In this document: positions 16,540 through 24,388 of the stretch, in pieces | How the letters are laid out: the number at the start of each line of letters is the position of its first letter | How positions within the stretch are numbered: the first letter of the stretch is position 1 | Assembly (NCBI GenBank): GCA_038238185.1 | Contig: JBBRXY010000006.1 | Span: 1-64,000, forward strand | DNA length: 64,000 nucleotides | Direction of reading: 5' to 3' | From: DATAQC01 sp038238185 | Lineage (GTDB): Bacteria; Actinomycetota; Acidimicrobiia; Acidimicrobiales; AC-14 | Made by a program: the position numbers and the translations under genes | Notes under the pieces: generated by a model | The model's database searches: none | What the model saw: the letters and a program-made list of their open reading frames with translations, nothing else | What the model was told of the DNA's origin: nothing

Positions 16540-16876
16540 AGCAGCACAGCCCTGTGTTCGACGCTGCCTGTCAGGTGTCCGAACCGGTTACCGGCGGTCC
16601 ACGCCAGCAGGGCCCGGCCCTCGGGGAAGGTGGCCTCCGGAAGCTGGGCGAGCAGGTGGGCCCACGATTTCCACTCCGCGAACCGCCGAGGTCTCTGCCG
16701 CCCCGCCTGACCAGGCGCCGGGCCACGAGGGGCCGGCACCGTCCGTAGAGGAGCCCCTGACGCCACAGCTGTCTGGTCTCGGTGCGGTTGCGATAGTGGA
16801 CGACGGCGGCGGGCTCGAATGTCGCCAAAGAGCCCGCGAGCCACAGCCGTAGGCCGACCTCGATGTCATCGGTCCC
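16536..16876 (-). pseudogene. C-terminal fragment of a GT2 glycosyltransferase
   Basis: After the GT4 sequence the frame runs on into IYGTDDIEVGLRLWLAG, EPAAVVHYRNRTETRQLWRQ and GLLYGRCRPLVARRLV, the typical end of a GT2 enzyme (D-x-E-x-x-x-R box and C-terminal helix). A frameshift near 16690 is needed to continue to FAEWKSWAHLLAQLPEATF and the stop at 16536. The catalytic N-terminal half is missing and the fragment is joined to the preceding GT4, which points to a deletion between two glycosyltransferase genes. Confidence 0.6.
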
Positions 16877-17897
16877 GTAGATCTGCTCGGCCGAGCTGAG
16901 GACCCGTACGTAGAGCGACCTCAGGGCAAGCCCGATATTGGCCTGGCTGCGCTCGCGCGCCACACAGTCGGTTGCCGAGCGGGCCGACGACCAGGCGGCA
17001 CCGTCCGCCAGAGCTGCGCTGATGGCAGCGGCCAGGGCCTCCGGGTCGTCCGGGGGCACGACCCATCCGGTCCCGTCCTCGCGCACGGTGTCGCCGAGGG
17101 CCGCCACGTCGGTGGCCACGACGGGGACCCGGTAGGCGTAGGCGTCGTGCAGCACGCCGCTCTGGGACGCGAACTGAGAGTAGGGGAGCACGACGAGCGC
17201 GGCCCGCCGGTAGAGGGCCGCCTTGCGGGCAGGGTCGACCCATCCGATCTCAGCCGTGATCCGGCCGTCGACGGCCGCCGCCTCTGCTACCAGCCGCTCC
17301 AGGTGGGCGTCCCCTCGGCCGGCGAAGTGGAAGCGCAGGTCGGGCTCGTCGGCCAGCCGGTCGATGGTGGCGAGGAGCGCGGACAGGCCATTGTTGACCC
17401 GATCGCGAACGACGCGGCCAGGTCGTGGCGCGTCCACTCGTGGTGCACGACGAGATGGTCCGCCCGCCGGTACTCATGGCGGAGCAGCCAATCCTGCACG
17501 GCCGAGGGGAACCGGCTCTGATGGGGACGGACATCGTGGACACTTGCCACGATCGGCACCGACGAGCGGGCGGGGTGGGATCCAGGCCATCGGTGAAGTA
17601 GTTGAAGAACAACAGGTGGCAGATGTCGTAGTCACCGGCGACGATGGCCCGTCGTCGCAGTCGGGCCCGTTGTGTGTACGTGGCGGTCCGGTCGAGGAAC
17701 CATCTCGGGGTCCGAGGATCCAGGGGGCGAACATCGGGCAGGTTGGTTTGCACCCGCCACCTGTCACGACTGCCTGGCTGAGGTGAGCCGGGACGGTCGA
17801 TGGCATGGACCAGGAGAGAGTCACCCGGTTCGGCAACGGCGGGAGCGAGGCCGATGTCCGCTTCACGGGCGAAGGGCCAGTACCAGTAGATGCGCAT
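16877..17897 (-). pseudogene. Broken GT4-type glycosyltransferase
   Basis: Three frames in succession make up a GT-B enzyme. The N-terminal domain starts MRIYWYWPFAREADIG at 17897 and runs to LFFNYFTDGLD. After a shift near 17575 it continues VPIVASVHDVR and HEYRRADHLVVHHEWTRHDL. After another change near 17400 the C-terminal domain reads LSALLATIDRLADEPDLRFH, LVVLPYSQFASQSGV and PVVATDVAALGDTVREDGTG. About 50 residues normally found between the two domains appear to be missing, so this is more than a sequencing slip. Confidence 0.7.
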
Positions 17898-18024
17898 GTG
17901 CGGGTCAAGCCAAGCAGACCGGGCGTGAGACTCCTGACGCGCCGACTCCGGTCATGGAAGCCTACCGACGGGGATCGTCGTTGCTCTCGCGGCGCCATTC
18001 CCCGTACGGGAGACTGTCAGGACG

Positions 18025-18642
18025 ATGACCGCCCGATTGCAGCTTCGGTTCGTGAAGTCGGCCGACGATCTGAGCCAACTCCCGGACACCAGCGCCGAGC
18101 TGGCCGTGGTCGGACGTTCCAACGTGGGCAAGTCGTCTCTGCTCAACGCCCTGGGTGCCCAGAAGGCCCTGGCCCGGGTTTCGAAGACGCCCGGACGCAC
18201 CCGCCTGCTCAACCTCTTCGACGTCGACGGCGGGGGCACGATCGTCGACTGCCCCGGCTACGGCTACGCCTCGGCATCGGCGAAGATCCGGGCATCGTGG
18301 CAGAAGACCATGGAGCGCTACCTCCTCGAGCGACAGCAGATCGCCATGATCCTCGTCCTCGTCGACGGCGAGATCGGCCCCACCCCGCTCGACATCCAGA
18401 TGCTCGAATGGCTCCGGTCCTATGACCGTCCGTACACCGTGGTCGCCACCAAGCACGACAAGGTGAAGTCGTCGGCCCGTGACAAGCGCAAGCACGAGCT
18501 CGCCGCCGCCTGCGATCTTGCGCCTTCGGAGATCGTCTGGGTGAGCGCAGCGAAGAACGTCGGCCTCGACCGTCTCCGTGAACTGGCGCTGGCCTGGCTC
18601 TCGGTCGACACGGGCGGGAAGCCGCGAAGATGGGAGTCGTGA
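18025..18642 (+). CDS. engB: EngB/YsxC GTPase, ribosome assembly factor
   Basis: A 205-residue GTPase of normal length for EngB (YihA/YsxC), which assists late assembly of the 50S ribosomal subunit. The G motifs are all visible: G1 GRSNVGKSS (30-38), the switch threonine in PGRTR, G3 DCPGYG (75-80), G4 TKHDK near 144 and G5 SAAK near 176. It is the first intact housekeeping gene after the decayed region. Its stop overlaps the start of the HAD gene, so the two form an operon. Confidence 0.95.
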   Translation: MTARLQLRFVKSADDLSQLPDTSAELAVVGRSNVGKSSLLNALGAQKALARVSKTPGRTRLLNLFDVDGGGTIVDCPGYGYASASAKIRASWQKTMERYLLERQQIAMILVLVDGEIGPTPLDIQMLEWLRSYDRPYTVVATKHDKVKSSARDKRKHELAAACDLAPSEIVWVSAAKNVGLDRLRELALAWLSVDTGGKPRRWES

Positions 18643-19373
18643 CCGCGACGACGGCGGTGGACGCGGTGATCTTCGACTGGGGCGGGACCCTGTCGGTGTT
18701 CGTGGAGGCCGAGTTGGTCGACGCCTGGGCGCTGGCCGCCCGGCACCTCGCTCCCGATCACGCCGACGAGCTGACGGCACGCATGGTCGACGTCGAGGCC
18801 GCCTTCTGGGCCACCACCGCCAGCCACCAGCGCAGCGCCACCCTGGCCGACCTCCTGGCCGCCGCCACCGCCGAGCTCCATCTCGACGTGGCCGAGGCGC
18901 TGTTCGAAGAGGCCGCCGTCCACTATCTCGACGGCTGGACTCCCCATGTACGCCACGACCCCGACGCCGTTCCCACCCTGAGCGCGCTTCGGGGCGCGGG
19001 CCTCCGCCTGGGACTGCTCTCGAACACCCACTGGCCCCGGGCCTTCCACGAGCACTTCCTCGAGCGCGACGGCCTGGCTCCTCTCCTCGACGCCCGGCTG
19101 TACACGAGCGAGCTCCCGTACCAGAAGCCCCATCCCGAGGCCTTCGCTGCCGCCCTGGCGGCCGTCGGGGTCGACGACCCGAGCCGCGCCGTGTTCGTCG
19201 GCGATCGTCTTTTCGACGACATTTCCGGAGCCAAGTCCGCCGGCATGCGGACCGTCCTGCGGCCCAACCCGTTGGCCGAGCCCTACGACGTGCAGCCCGA
19301 CGCCACCATCGCTGCCCTGCCCGAGCTCGTCAGGGTGATCAGCGGCTGGTGCGACCGTTCTGGTCAGGTTTGA
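18639..19373 (+). CDS. HAD-superfamily hydrolase
   Basis: A 244-residue haloacid dehalogenase-like phosphatase, subfamily IA layout. Motif I is FDWGGTLS, where the usual DxDGT nucleophile box reads D-W-G-G-T; motif II is LLSNTHW, motif III the lysine in YQKPHPEAF, and motif IV GDRLFDDISGA. Replacement of the second Asp of motif I by Gly leaves the catalytic power uncertain. The start is taken as GTG 18639 (GTGA overlap with engB). An ATG at 18630 is possible. Confidence 0.85.
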   Translation: MTATTAVDAVIFDWGGTLSVFVEAELVDAWALAARHLAPDHADELTARMVDVEAAFWATTASHQRSATLADLLAAATAELHLDVAEALFEEAAVHYLDGWTPHVRHDPDAVPTLSALRGAGLRLGLLSNTHWPRAFHEHFLERDGLAPLLDARLYTSELPYQKPHPEAFAAALAAVGVDDPSRAVFVGDRLFDDISGAKSAGMRTVLRPNPLAEPYDVQPDATIAALPELVRVISGWCDRSGQV

Positions 19374-19567
19374 GGTCCCCCCCCGGGGGGGCGTTGATCC
19401 TGCCCAGTTCGTGGGTGGTTGCGCCGCCGGGCCTGGCGGACGGCCAACGCGGCCAGGAGGGCCATGACCAGCAGGCACGCGCCCAGGACGATGGCGGCCC
19501 GCCACTGGTCGCCCGAGGAGATCGACGACGGCGCCTCCTCGGCGACCAGGGACAGGAGCGCGGTCAT
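19364..19567 (-). CDS. Small single-span membrane protein
   Basis: A 67-residue protein with one hydrophobic segment (AAIVLGACLLVMALLAALAV) and a basic, proline/glycine-rich cytoplasmic tail. No family is recognised. Its ATG overlaps the TGA of thiH (ATGA), so it is translated as the last gene of the thiGH operon. A C8-G7 run at 19377-19391 lies in its 3' end and overlaps the convergent HAD stop region. Confidence 0.6.
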   Translation of the reverse strand: MTALLSLVAEEAPSSISSGDQWRAAIVLGACLLVMALLAALAVRQARRRNHPRTGQDQRPPGGGPQT

Positions 19568-20760
19568 GTCGGCCCCGTGGGCAGCCTGGGCCGGCGGGCG
19601 CCGATGGTGTCCATCCACACCGGCTCGTAGCCGGCGCGGCGTAGGGCCCCGGCGACCTCGTCCGGCGTCCGGGTGTCACTGATCTCGAACTGAGGCTCGG
19701 CGTCGGTCGGCTCTGAGTAGCCCCCCGGCTCGGTGTGCGACCCCGCCGACATCTGGGTGAAGCCCAGTCGGAGGAGCCCGTCGCGTAGGGCAGGCGATTC
19801 CCGAGTCGACAGCGACAGGCCGACGTCGGGGAGCACCAGGCGCAGGGCGCAGGCCAACTGGGCCATTTCGCGGTCGGACACCGGCGACGCCGGTTGGTAG
19901 CCGCCCGCGGCCGGGCGCAGGCGGGGAACCGAGATGGTCACCTGGCAGCGCCACCAGCGGCGGACGAGGGCCTGGGCGTGGGCGGCGGTGGTCAGGGCGT
20001 CGGCCCGCCAGTTGCCGTGCAACCCGACGAGGGCACCGACGCCGAGCTGGCGCATCCCCGCCTCGGCCCCCCGGTCGGGTGCGCCCAGGCGCCAGTCGTA
20101 GTTGCGCTTCTTGCCCTTGAGGTGGGTGGTGGCGTAGGTGCCGCGGTCGTAGGTCTCCTGGTAGACGACCAGTCCTTCGCACCCGGCATCGACCAGGCGC
20201 CGGTAGGTGGCCGTGTCCCAGACCTGCACCTCGACCGACACCGACGGCACCTCGGCCGCCACGGCCCGGACGCAGTCGGCCAGGTAGTCGCGGGAGACGA
20301 CGCGCGCCTGCTCGCCCGACACGAGGAGCACATGGCGAAAGCCACGCTCCCGAAGGACCCGTGCCTCGCCGCCGGCCTCGGTGGGTGACAGCGTGCGGCG
20401 CACGATGTCGTTGCCGGCAGAGAAGCCGCAGTAGGTGCAGGTCGACGCGCACTCGTTGGAGAGGTAGAGCGGGGCGAACAGGCGCACCACCCGCCCGAAG
20501 CGCCGCACGGTGAGGCGGTGGGCGGCGGCGGCCAGGTCTTCGAGTCGGACGGCGGCGGCGGGCGACAGCAGGACAGCCAGGTCGTCGAGCCCCGGATGGG
20601 TGGCGGCGAGGGCCCGGTCGACATCGGCCGGTGCGGCCGTGGCGGCACGGGTCAGCAGGCGATCGAGGTCGGTGTCGATCAACGCCAACAGGTCGGCCGC
20701 AGCCGACTCCGGCGGCAGCTCGTCGGGCCTGGCTTCCAGGGCGACGGGGATGCTCGCCAC
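19564..20760 (-). CDS. thiH: ThiH, tyrosine lyase (2-iminoacetate synthase)
   Basis: A 398-residue radical SAM enzyme that cleaves tyrosine to dehydroglycine, the glycine-derived part of the thiazole ring of thiamine. The cluster motif CASTCTYC (Cys104, 108, 111) is intact and the biotin/thiamine-synthesis-associated C-terminal half is complete. It lies 11 nt downstream of thiG and should be expressed from the same riboswitch-controlled transcript. The start is GTG 20760. thiS and thiF are not in the window. Confidence 0.95.
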   Translation of the reverse strand: MASIPVALEARPDELPPESAAADLLALIDTDLDRLLTRAATAAPADVDRALAATHPGLDDLAVLLSPAAAVRLEDLAAAAHRLTVRRFGRVVRLFAPLYLSNECASTCTYCGFSAGNDIVRRTLSPTEAGGEARVLRERGFRHVLLVSGEQARVVSRDYLADCVRAVAAEVPSVSVEVQVWDTATYRRLVDAGCEGLVVYQETYDRGTYATTHLKGKKRNYDWRLGAPDRGAEAGMRQLGVGALVGLHGNWRADALTTAAHAQALVRRWWRCQVTISVPRLRPAAGGYQPASPVSDREMAQLACALRLVLPDVGLSLSTRESPALRDGLLRLGFTQMSAGSHTEPGGYSEPTDAEPQFEISDTRTPDEVAGALRRAGYEPVWMDTIGARRPRLPTGPT

Positions 20761-20771
20761 TCAGTGCCGCA

Positions 20772-21599
20772 CTAGTTCAGGAACCCGGTGAGCGGTGAGG
20801 ACGCCTCGGCCACCGACGACGGGGCCGGCAGCCCGGCCAGAAAGCCCCGTCGGCCGGCCTCGACGGCCAGGCGGAACGCGCCGGCCATGGCCGCGGGGTC
20901 GACAGCTGTGCCGATGGCGGTGTTCACCAGCACGGCCGAAGCACCGAGCTCCATCGCCTCGGCCGCCTGTGACGGGGCTCCGATGCCGGCGTCGACCACC
21001 ACGGGCACGAGAGCCTGCTCGATGATGATCTCGATGGCGCCACGCGTGCGCAGGCCCTGGTTCGAGCCGATCCACGACCCGAGGGGCATCACCGTGGCGC
21101 ACCCGACCTCCTCGAGCCGCTTGCACAGCACCGGGTCGGCGTTGACATAAGGCAACACGGTGAACCCCTCGGCGCACAACACCTCGGCGGCCTTCAGGGT
21201 CTCGACCGGATCGGGGAGCAGGTACCGCGGATCGGGAGTGACTTCGAGCTTGATCCAGGTGGGAAGCCCCGCGGCCCGGGCCAGGCGGGCCAGGCGCACC
21301 GCCTCTTCGGCATCGTCGGCGCCGCTCGTGTTGGTGAGCAACAACGGGCCTGCCGGCTCCCCGCTCAGAGGGCTGCTCTGGCCCTGGGTCACGGCGTCGA
21401 GGATGTCCTCGTCGGCGCCGGGGTCGACCCGGCGCAGGGCCACGGTGACCATATCCGTGCCCGACGCCTTGATGGCGGCCGTCAGCGAAGCGTTGGACGG
21501 GAACTTGCCGGTGCCCAGGAACAGACGGGAGCCGAACGCCCGCCCTGCTATTACCAGCGGGTCTGGCCCGAGCGGGTCTGGGTCGAGCGGATCTGGCAC
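20772..21599 (-). CDS. thiG: ThiG, thiazole synthase
   Basis: A 275-residue TIM-barrel enzyme that condenses deoxyxylulose phosphate, dehydroglycine and ThiS-thiocarboxylate into the thiazole phosphate. The Schiff-base lysine lies in WIKLEVTPD and the phosphate-binding end is LVNTAIGTA. The start is set at GTG 21599, because the ATG at 21620 lies inside the TPP riboswitch. The GGGAG of the riboswitch's last strand is 5 nt before GTG and doubles as the ribosome-binding site. The first residues are a PDPL repeat (three copies) not normal for the family. Confidence 0.95.
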   Translation of the reverse strand: MPDPLDPDPLGPDPLVIAGRAFGSRLFLGTGKFPSNASLTAAIKASGTDMVTVALRRVDPGADEDILDAVTQGQSSPLSGEPAGPLLLTNTSGADDAEEAVRLARLARAAGLPTWIKLEVTPDPRYLLPDPVETLKAAEVLCAEGFTVLPYVNADPVLCKRLEEVGCATVMPLGSWIGSNQGLRTRGAIEIIIEQALVPVVVDAGIGAPSQAAEAMELGASAVLVNTAIGTAVDPAAMAGAFRLAVEAGRRGFLAGLPAPSSVAEASSPLTGFLN

Positions 21600-21698
21600 C
21601 AACGCTCCCTTCGCCCGCATTGTCGGGCCGGTCGAGTGGAGGGTCGCGGACCTGATTGTGTCCGCCTCTCAGCCCGGCACCCGAGCTCCCCTGCGTCG
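21600..21698 (-). promoter_or_regulatory. TPP riboswitch controlling thiGH
   Basis: The 99 nt immediately before thiG form a THI box. P1 is CGACGC with GCGTTG; P3 is GCTCGG-GTG-CCGGGC, followed by the conserved TGAGAG; then comes an extra hairpin GCGGAC-ACAATCAG-GTCCGC; then GACCCTC, GACCGG and the P5 arm CCCGACAATGCGGG with the conserved GCGAAGGGA at the end. These match the TPP aptamer consensus in order. The closing strand includes the Shine-Dalgarno GGGAG and abuts the GTG, so TPP binding should block translation initiation. Confidence 0.9.
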
Positions 21699-21703
21699 CC
21701 CCT

Positions 21704-21716
21704 TAGGCTAGCCCCT
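21704..21716 (+). promoter_or_regulatory. Leaderless promoter box of the DUF2203 gene
   Basis: TAGGCT (21704-21709) is followed by 7 nt and then GTG. It lies back to back with the thiG riboswitch on the other strand. Confidence 0.55.
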
Positions 21717-22061
21717 GTGCGCTACTGGACAGTTGAAGAGGCCCGCGCCTACCTTCCCCGCCTGGGCGAACTGGTGGAGAAGATCCACTTCGCCGCCCAG
21801 TCCCGGACGGGCACCGTCGGGTCGACCAACGGCGACCGTTCTCCCATGGTCGAGGCCCAGGAGGCCTACGAGGAGCTGAACGAGGGCGACATCATCCTGC
21901 GCGATGCCACCACCGGGCTGATCGACTTCCACGCCCAGGGGAGCGACGGCGTCGTGTACTACCTGTGCTGGCGACTGGGCGAGGAGGAACTGTCCTGGTG
22001 GCACCTCCCCGAAGAGGGATTCCCCGGCCGCAAGCCCCTTCCCCGCCCCGACCAGCCGTGA
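21717..22061 (+). CDS. DUF2203 family protein
   Basis: A 114-residue acidic protein starting with the family's RYWTVEEARAYLPRLGELVE segment and ending in a tryptophan-rich part (YYLCWRLGEEELSWWHLPEE). DUF2203 has no known function. The GTG at 21717 was chosen over upstream starts because the family begins at this point and a leaderless promoter box precedes it. It is divergent from thiG. Confidence 0.85.
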   Translation: MRYWTVEEARAYLPRLGELVEKIHFAAQSRTGTVGSTNGDRSPMVEAQEAYEELNEGDIILRDATTGLIDFHAQGSDGVVYYLCWRLGEEELSWWHLPEEGFPGRKPLPRPDQP

Positions 22062-22104
22062 CCCTCGGTCGCTGCGGGCCTCCCCTCTGCTTCGGTCCTC
22101 GCTC

Positions 22105-22197
22105 GTGAGCACACGCAAGCTGATCGTCGTGGCCATGCTCACCGGCCTGGTGATCCTCGTGGCCTTCGCGCTCCAGGCCACCATGGCCACCCGCTAG
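22105..22197 (+). CDS. Putative 30-residue membrane peptide
   Basis: A GTG-started frame (STRKLIVVAMLTGLVILVAF, ending in QATMATR) made of a short basic head and one transmembrane helix. It fills most of the gap between the DUF2203 gene and the PAP2 gene. No Shine-Dalgarno is visible and the length gives little statistical support, so it is listed with caution. Confidence 0.4.
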   Translation: MSTRKLIVVAMLTGLVILVAFALQATMATR

Positions 22198-22243
22198 CCC
22201 AGGCCTCGAAACGCGCTGCCAGAAGGTTCACAGGCTCGCCTTC

Positions 22244-22256
22244 TAGCATCGCGGTC
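22244..22256 (+). promoter_or_regulatory. Leaderless promoter box of the PAP2 gene
   Basis: TAGCAT (22244-22249), 7 nt, then ATG at 22257. Confidence 0.5.
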
Positions 22257-22949
22257 ATGCCCGAGAGGACGGCGCGCTCGCACGCGCTCCCGCGGCGGCA
22301 GTTGGCGGTCGCCGCCGCCGTCCTGTTCGCCATGGTCGTCGTCATGGGCTTCCGGGTGCACAACGGCGACAAGCCCCTCCCCGTCGACAAGAAGGCCACA
22401 CGGGTCGTCGACTCACCGCGGGTCTCACAGGCACTCTCGGCCACCGACATCTCCGAGACCGGCTCGAAGTCGGTGTTCCAGAAATCGGTCGACCTGGGTT
22501 CGCCCTACCTCGTCCTGGTCGTGGCCGCCGTCCTTGCCGGCGTGGCTCTGGTCCGTCGCGACCTGGTGGCCGCCGGCATCTGTGTGGCCGGGCCCATCGT
22601 CGGCATCGGTCTCACCGAACTGGTGGGCAAGCCCCTCGTCGACCGCCACATCGACGGGGTGCTGGCGTTCCCCTCCGGGCACGCGACTGATGCCGGCGTG
22701 GTCGCCGCCCTCGTCCTGTTGCTCGTGTTCCGCTGGGGAGGCCTCGGGCCCCTCGCCGTGGGGACGCCGTTGGCGGCCCTGGTGCCGATACTGGTGAGCG
22801 TCGCCGTCGTGGGCCTGGGCCGGCACTACGCCACCGATGCCCTCGCCGGCGTGGCCGTCGGCGTGGCCGGCGTGCTGAGCGTGGCCGCCGTTCTGCACGA
22901 AGCGGCAGGAGTGGCAGGAGTGGACGTGGCCGTCCCGACCCCCGTCTAG
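22257..22949 (+). CDS. PAP2-family membrane phosphatase
   Basis: A 230-residue integral membrane protein. PAP2 signature boxes are visible: GKPLVDRH in place of the KxxxxxxRP box, PSGHATDA, and GRHYATDALAG for the SRxxxxxHxxxD box. The catalytic histidines are kept. About five hydrophobic segments are evident. Such enzymes remove phosphate from lipid phosphates such as undecaprenyl diphosphate or phosphatidate at the outer face of the membrane. The exact substrate cannot be told. Confidence 0.85.
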   Translation: MPERTARSHALPRRQLAVAAAVLFAMVVVMGFRVHNGDKPLPVDKKATRVVDSPRVSQALSATDISETGSKSVFQKSVDLGSPYLVLVVAAVLAGVALVRRDLVAAGICVAGPIVGIGLTELVGKPLVDRHIDGVLAFPSGHATDAGVVAALVLLLVFRWGGLGPLAVGTPLAALVPILVSVAVVGLGRHYATDALAGVAVGVAGVLSVAAVLHEAAGVAGVDVAVPTPV

Positions 22950-22990
22950 GGCAACGCCTGCGATAGGTACGCTGGCCCCACCCCCTGGAG

Positions 22991-24388
22991 GTGGTTCCCT
23001 CGGCCCAGCAATTCGACCTGGTAGTGATCGGCGGTGGCCCCGGTGGTTACGGCGCGGCCCTCTACGGCGCGGCCGCCGGGCTCTCGGTGGCGTTGGTCGA
23101 GCGCGACAAGGTGGGCGGAACCTGCCTCCACCGGGGATGCATCCCGGCCAAGCAGTTCCTGGAGACGGCCAGCGTCTTTCGCACGGTGACCTCGGCTCGG
23201 GAGTTCGGTGTCCAGGCCGATCAGCCCACCCTCGACTTCGCCATTTCCCAGGGGCGCAAGCGCCAGGTCGTCGACCAGCTCTGGAAGGGCCTCCAGGGCC
23301 TTATGAAGAGCCGCAGGATCACCATGTTCGCCGGCACCGGCACCCTTGGCCCCAATCGGGTGGTCACCGTCGACGACGGTACTGAGCTGGGCGGCACCAA
23401 CGTGGTGTTGGCGAGCGGCTCGGTGCCCCGCACCCTCCCCGGCTTCGACATCGACGGGCGCCTGGTGTGCACCTCCGACGAGGTGCTCGACCTCGAACAG
23501 CTTCCCGAAACGGCCGTGGTGGTGGGCGGCGGTGCCATCGGGTGCGAATTCGCCTCGATGATGGCCGACCTCGGGACCAAGGTCACGCTTCTCGAGGCCC
23601 TTCCCCGGCTCCTCCCCGGTTGCGACACCGACGTGGTCAAGGTGGTCATGCGCTCGTTCGAGAAGCGGGGCATCGACGTGCACACCGACGTCGCCGTGCA
23701 TTCCCACACTCCCGCCGAAGATCGCACGAGCGTGTCCTTCGGCGACGGCGAGTCGGTCATCGTCGACATGGTGGTGATGTCGGTCGGGCGCCGGCCGTTG
23801 TCCGAGACCCTCGGCCTCGACGGCACGGCGGTCGAGGTCGACGACCGGGGGTTCGTGGTGGTCGACGGCAACCTGAGCACCGCCGAGGCCGGCGTCTACG
23901 CCCTCGGCGACCTGGTGAACACGCCCCAGTTGGCCCACGTGGGCTTCGCCGAGGCCATCGTGGCCGTCAAGCACATGCTCGGCGAGAAGCCGATCCCAGT
24001 CGACTACCAGAAGGTGGCCTGGTGCATCTACTGCTCCCCGGAGGTGGCCTTCGCCGGCCTGTCCGAGCAGGCTGCCCTTGACGCCGGCCTCGAAGTAGCC
24101 GTGGCCAAGCACCGGTTCACGGGCAACAGCCGGGCCCTCATCATCGGTGAGCCCGACGGCCTGGTGAAGGTGATCGCCGAGAAGCAGCCCGACGGTTCGG
24201 CCGGTCGCCTCCTCGGCGTCCACATGGTGGGCCCCATGGTCACCGAGCAGCTGGCCGAAGGCTGGCTGGCGGTGAACTGGGAGGCCACACCCGCAGAGAT
24301 CTCTCAGTACGTCCACCCGCATCCAACCTTGTCCGAGACGTTCGGGGAAACCGTGATGTCGCTCACCGGAAGGAGATTGCACGGCTAA
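22991..24388 (+). CDS. lpdA: Dihydrolipoyl dehydrogenase (E3)
   Basis: A 465-residue flavoprotein that reoxidises dihydrolipoyl groups of 2-oxoacid dehydrogenases using NAD. FAD is bound by VVIGGGPGGYGAAL, the redox disulfide is GGTCLHRGC (Cys45, Cys50), NAD is bound by VVVGGGAIGCEFAS, and the C-terminal VHPHPTLSETFGE supplies the active-site His-Glu pair. The GTG start at 22991 is the only plausible one; the GGAGGT in front of it overlaps it. A TACGCT box at 22968-22973 may be the -10. The stop overlaps the E2 start (TAATG). Confidence 0.93.
   Translation: MVPSAQQFDLVVIGGGPGGYGAALYGAAAGLSVALVERDKVGGTCLHRGCIPAKQFLETASVFRTVTSAREFGVQADQPTLDFAISQGRKRQVVDQLWKGLQGLMKSRRITMFAGTGTLGPNRVVTVDDGTELGGTNVVLASGSVPRTLPGFDIDGRLVCTSDEVLDLEQLPETAVVVGGGAIGCEFASMMADLGTKVTLLEALPRLLPGCDTDVVKVVMRSFEKRGIDVHTDVAVHSHTPAEDRTSVSFGDGESVIVDMVVMSVGRRPLSETLGLDGTAVEVDDRGFVVVDGNLSTAEAGVYALGDLVNTPQLAHVGFAEAIVAVKHMLGEKPIPVDYQKVAWCIYCSPEVAFAGLSEQAALDAGLEVAVAKHRFTGNSRALIIGEPDGLVKVIAEKQPDGSAGRLLGVHMVGPMVTEQLAEGWLAVNWEATPAEISQYVHPHPTLSETFGETVMSLTGRRLHG

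Noticed and set aside
19377..19391. C8-G7 run as a strong terminator
   Set aside because: The run has almost no loop and no T-tract. It lies in the coding end of the small membrane protein, so terminator function is not supported beyond possibility.
22946..24382. 478-codon open frame antisense to lpdA
   Set aside because: It is a shadow produced by GC-rich third positions of lpdA. The translation is repetitive in Gly, His, Val and Asp with no family match, and lpdA on the other strand is complete. The same applies to the long frames opposite E2, lipB-lipA, the lipoprotein, the flippase and the oxidase genes.
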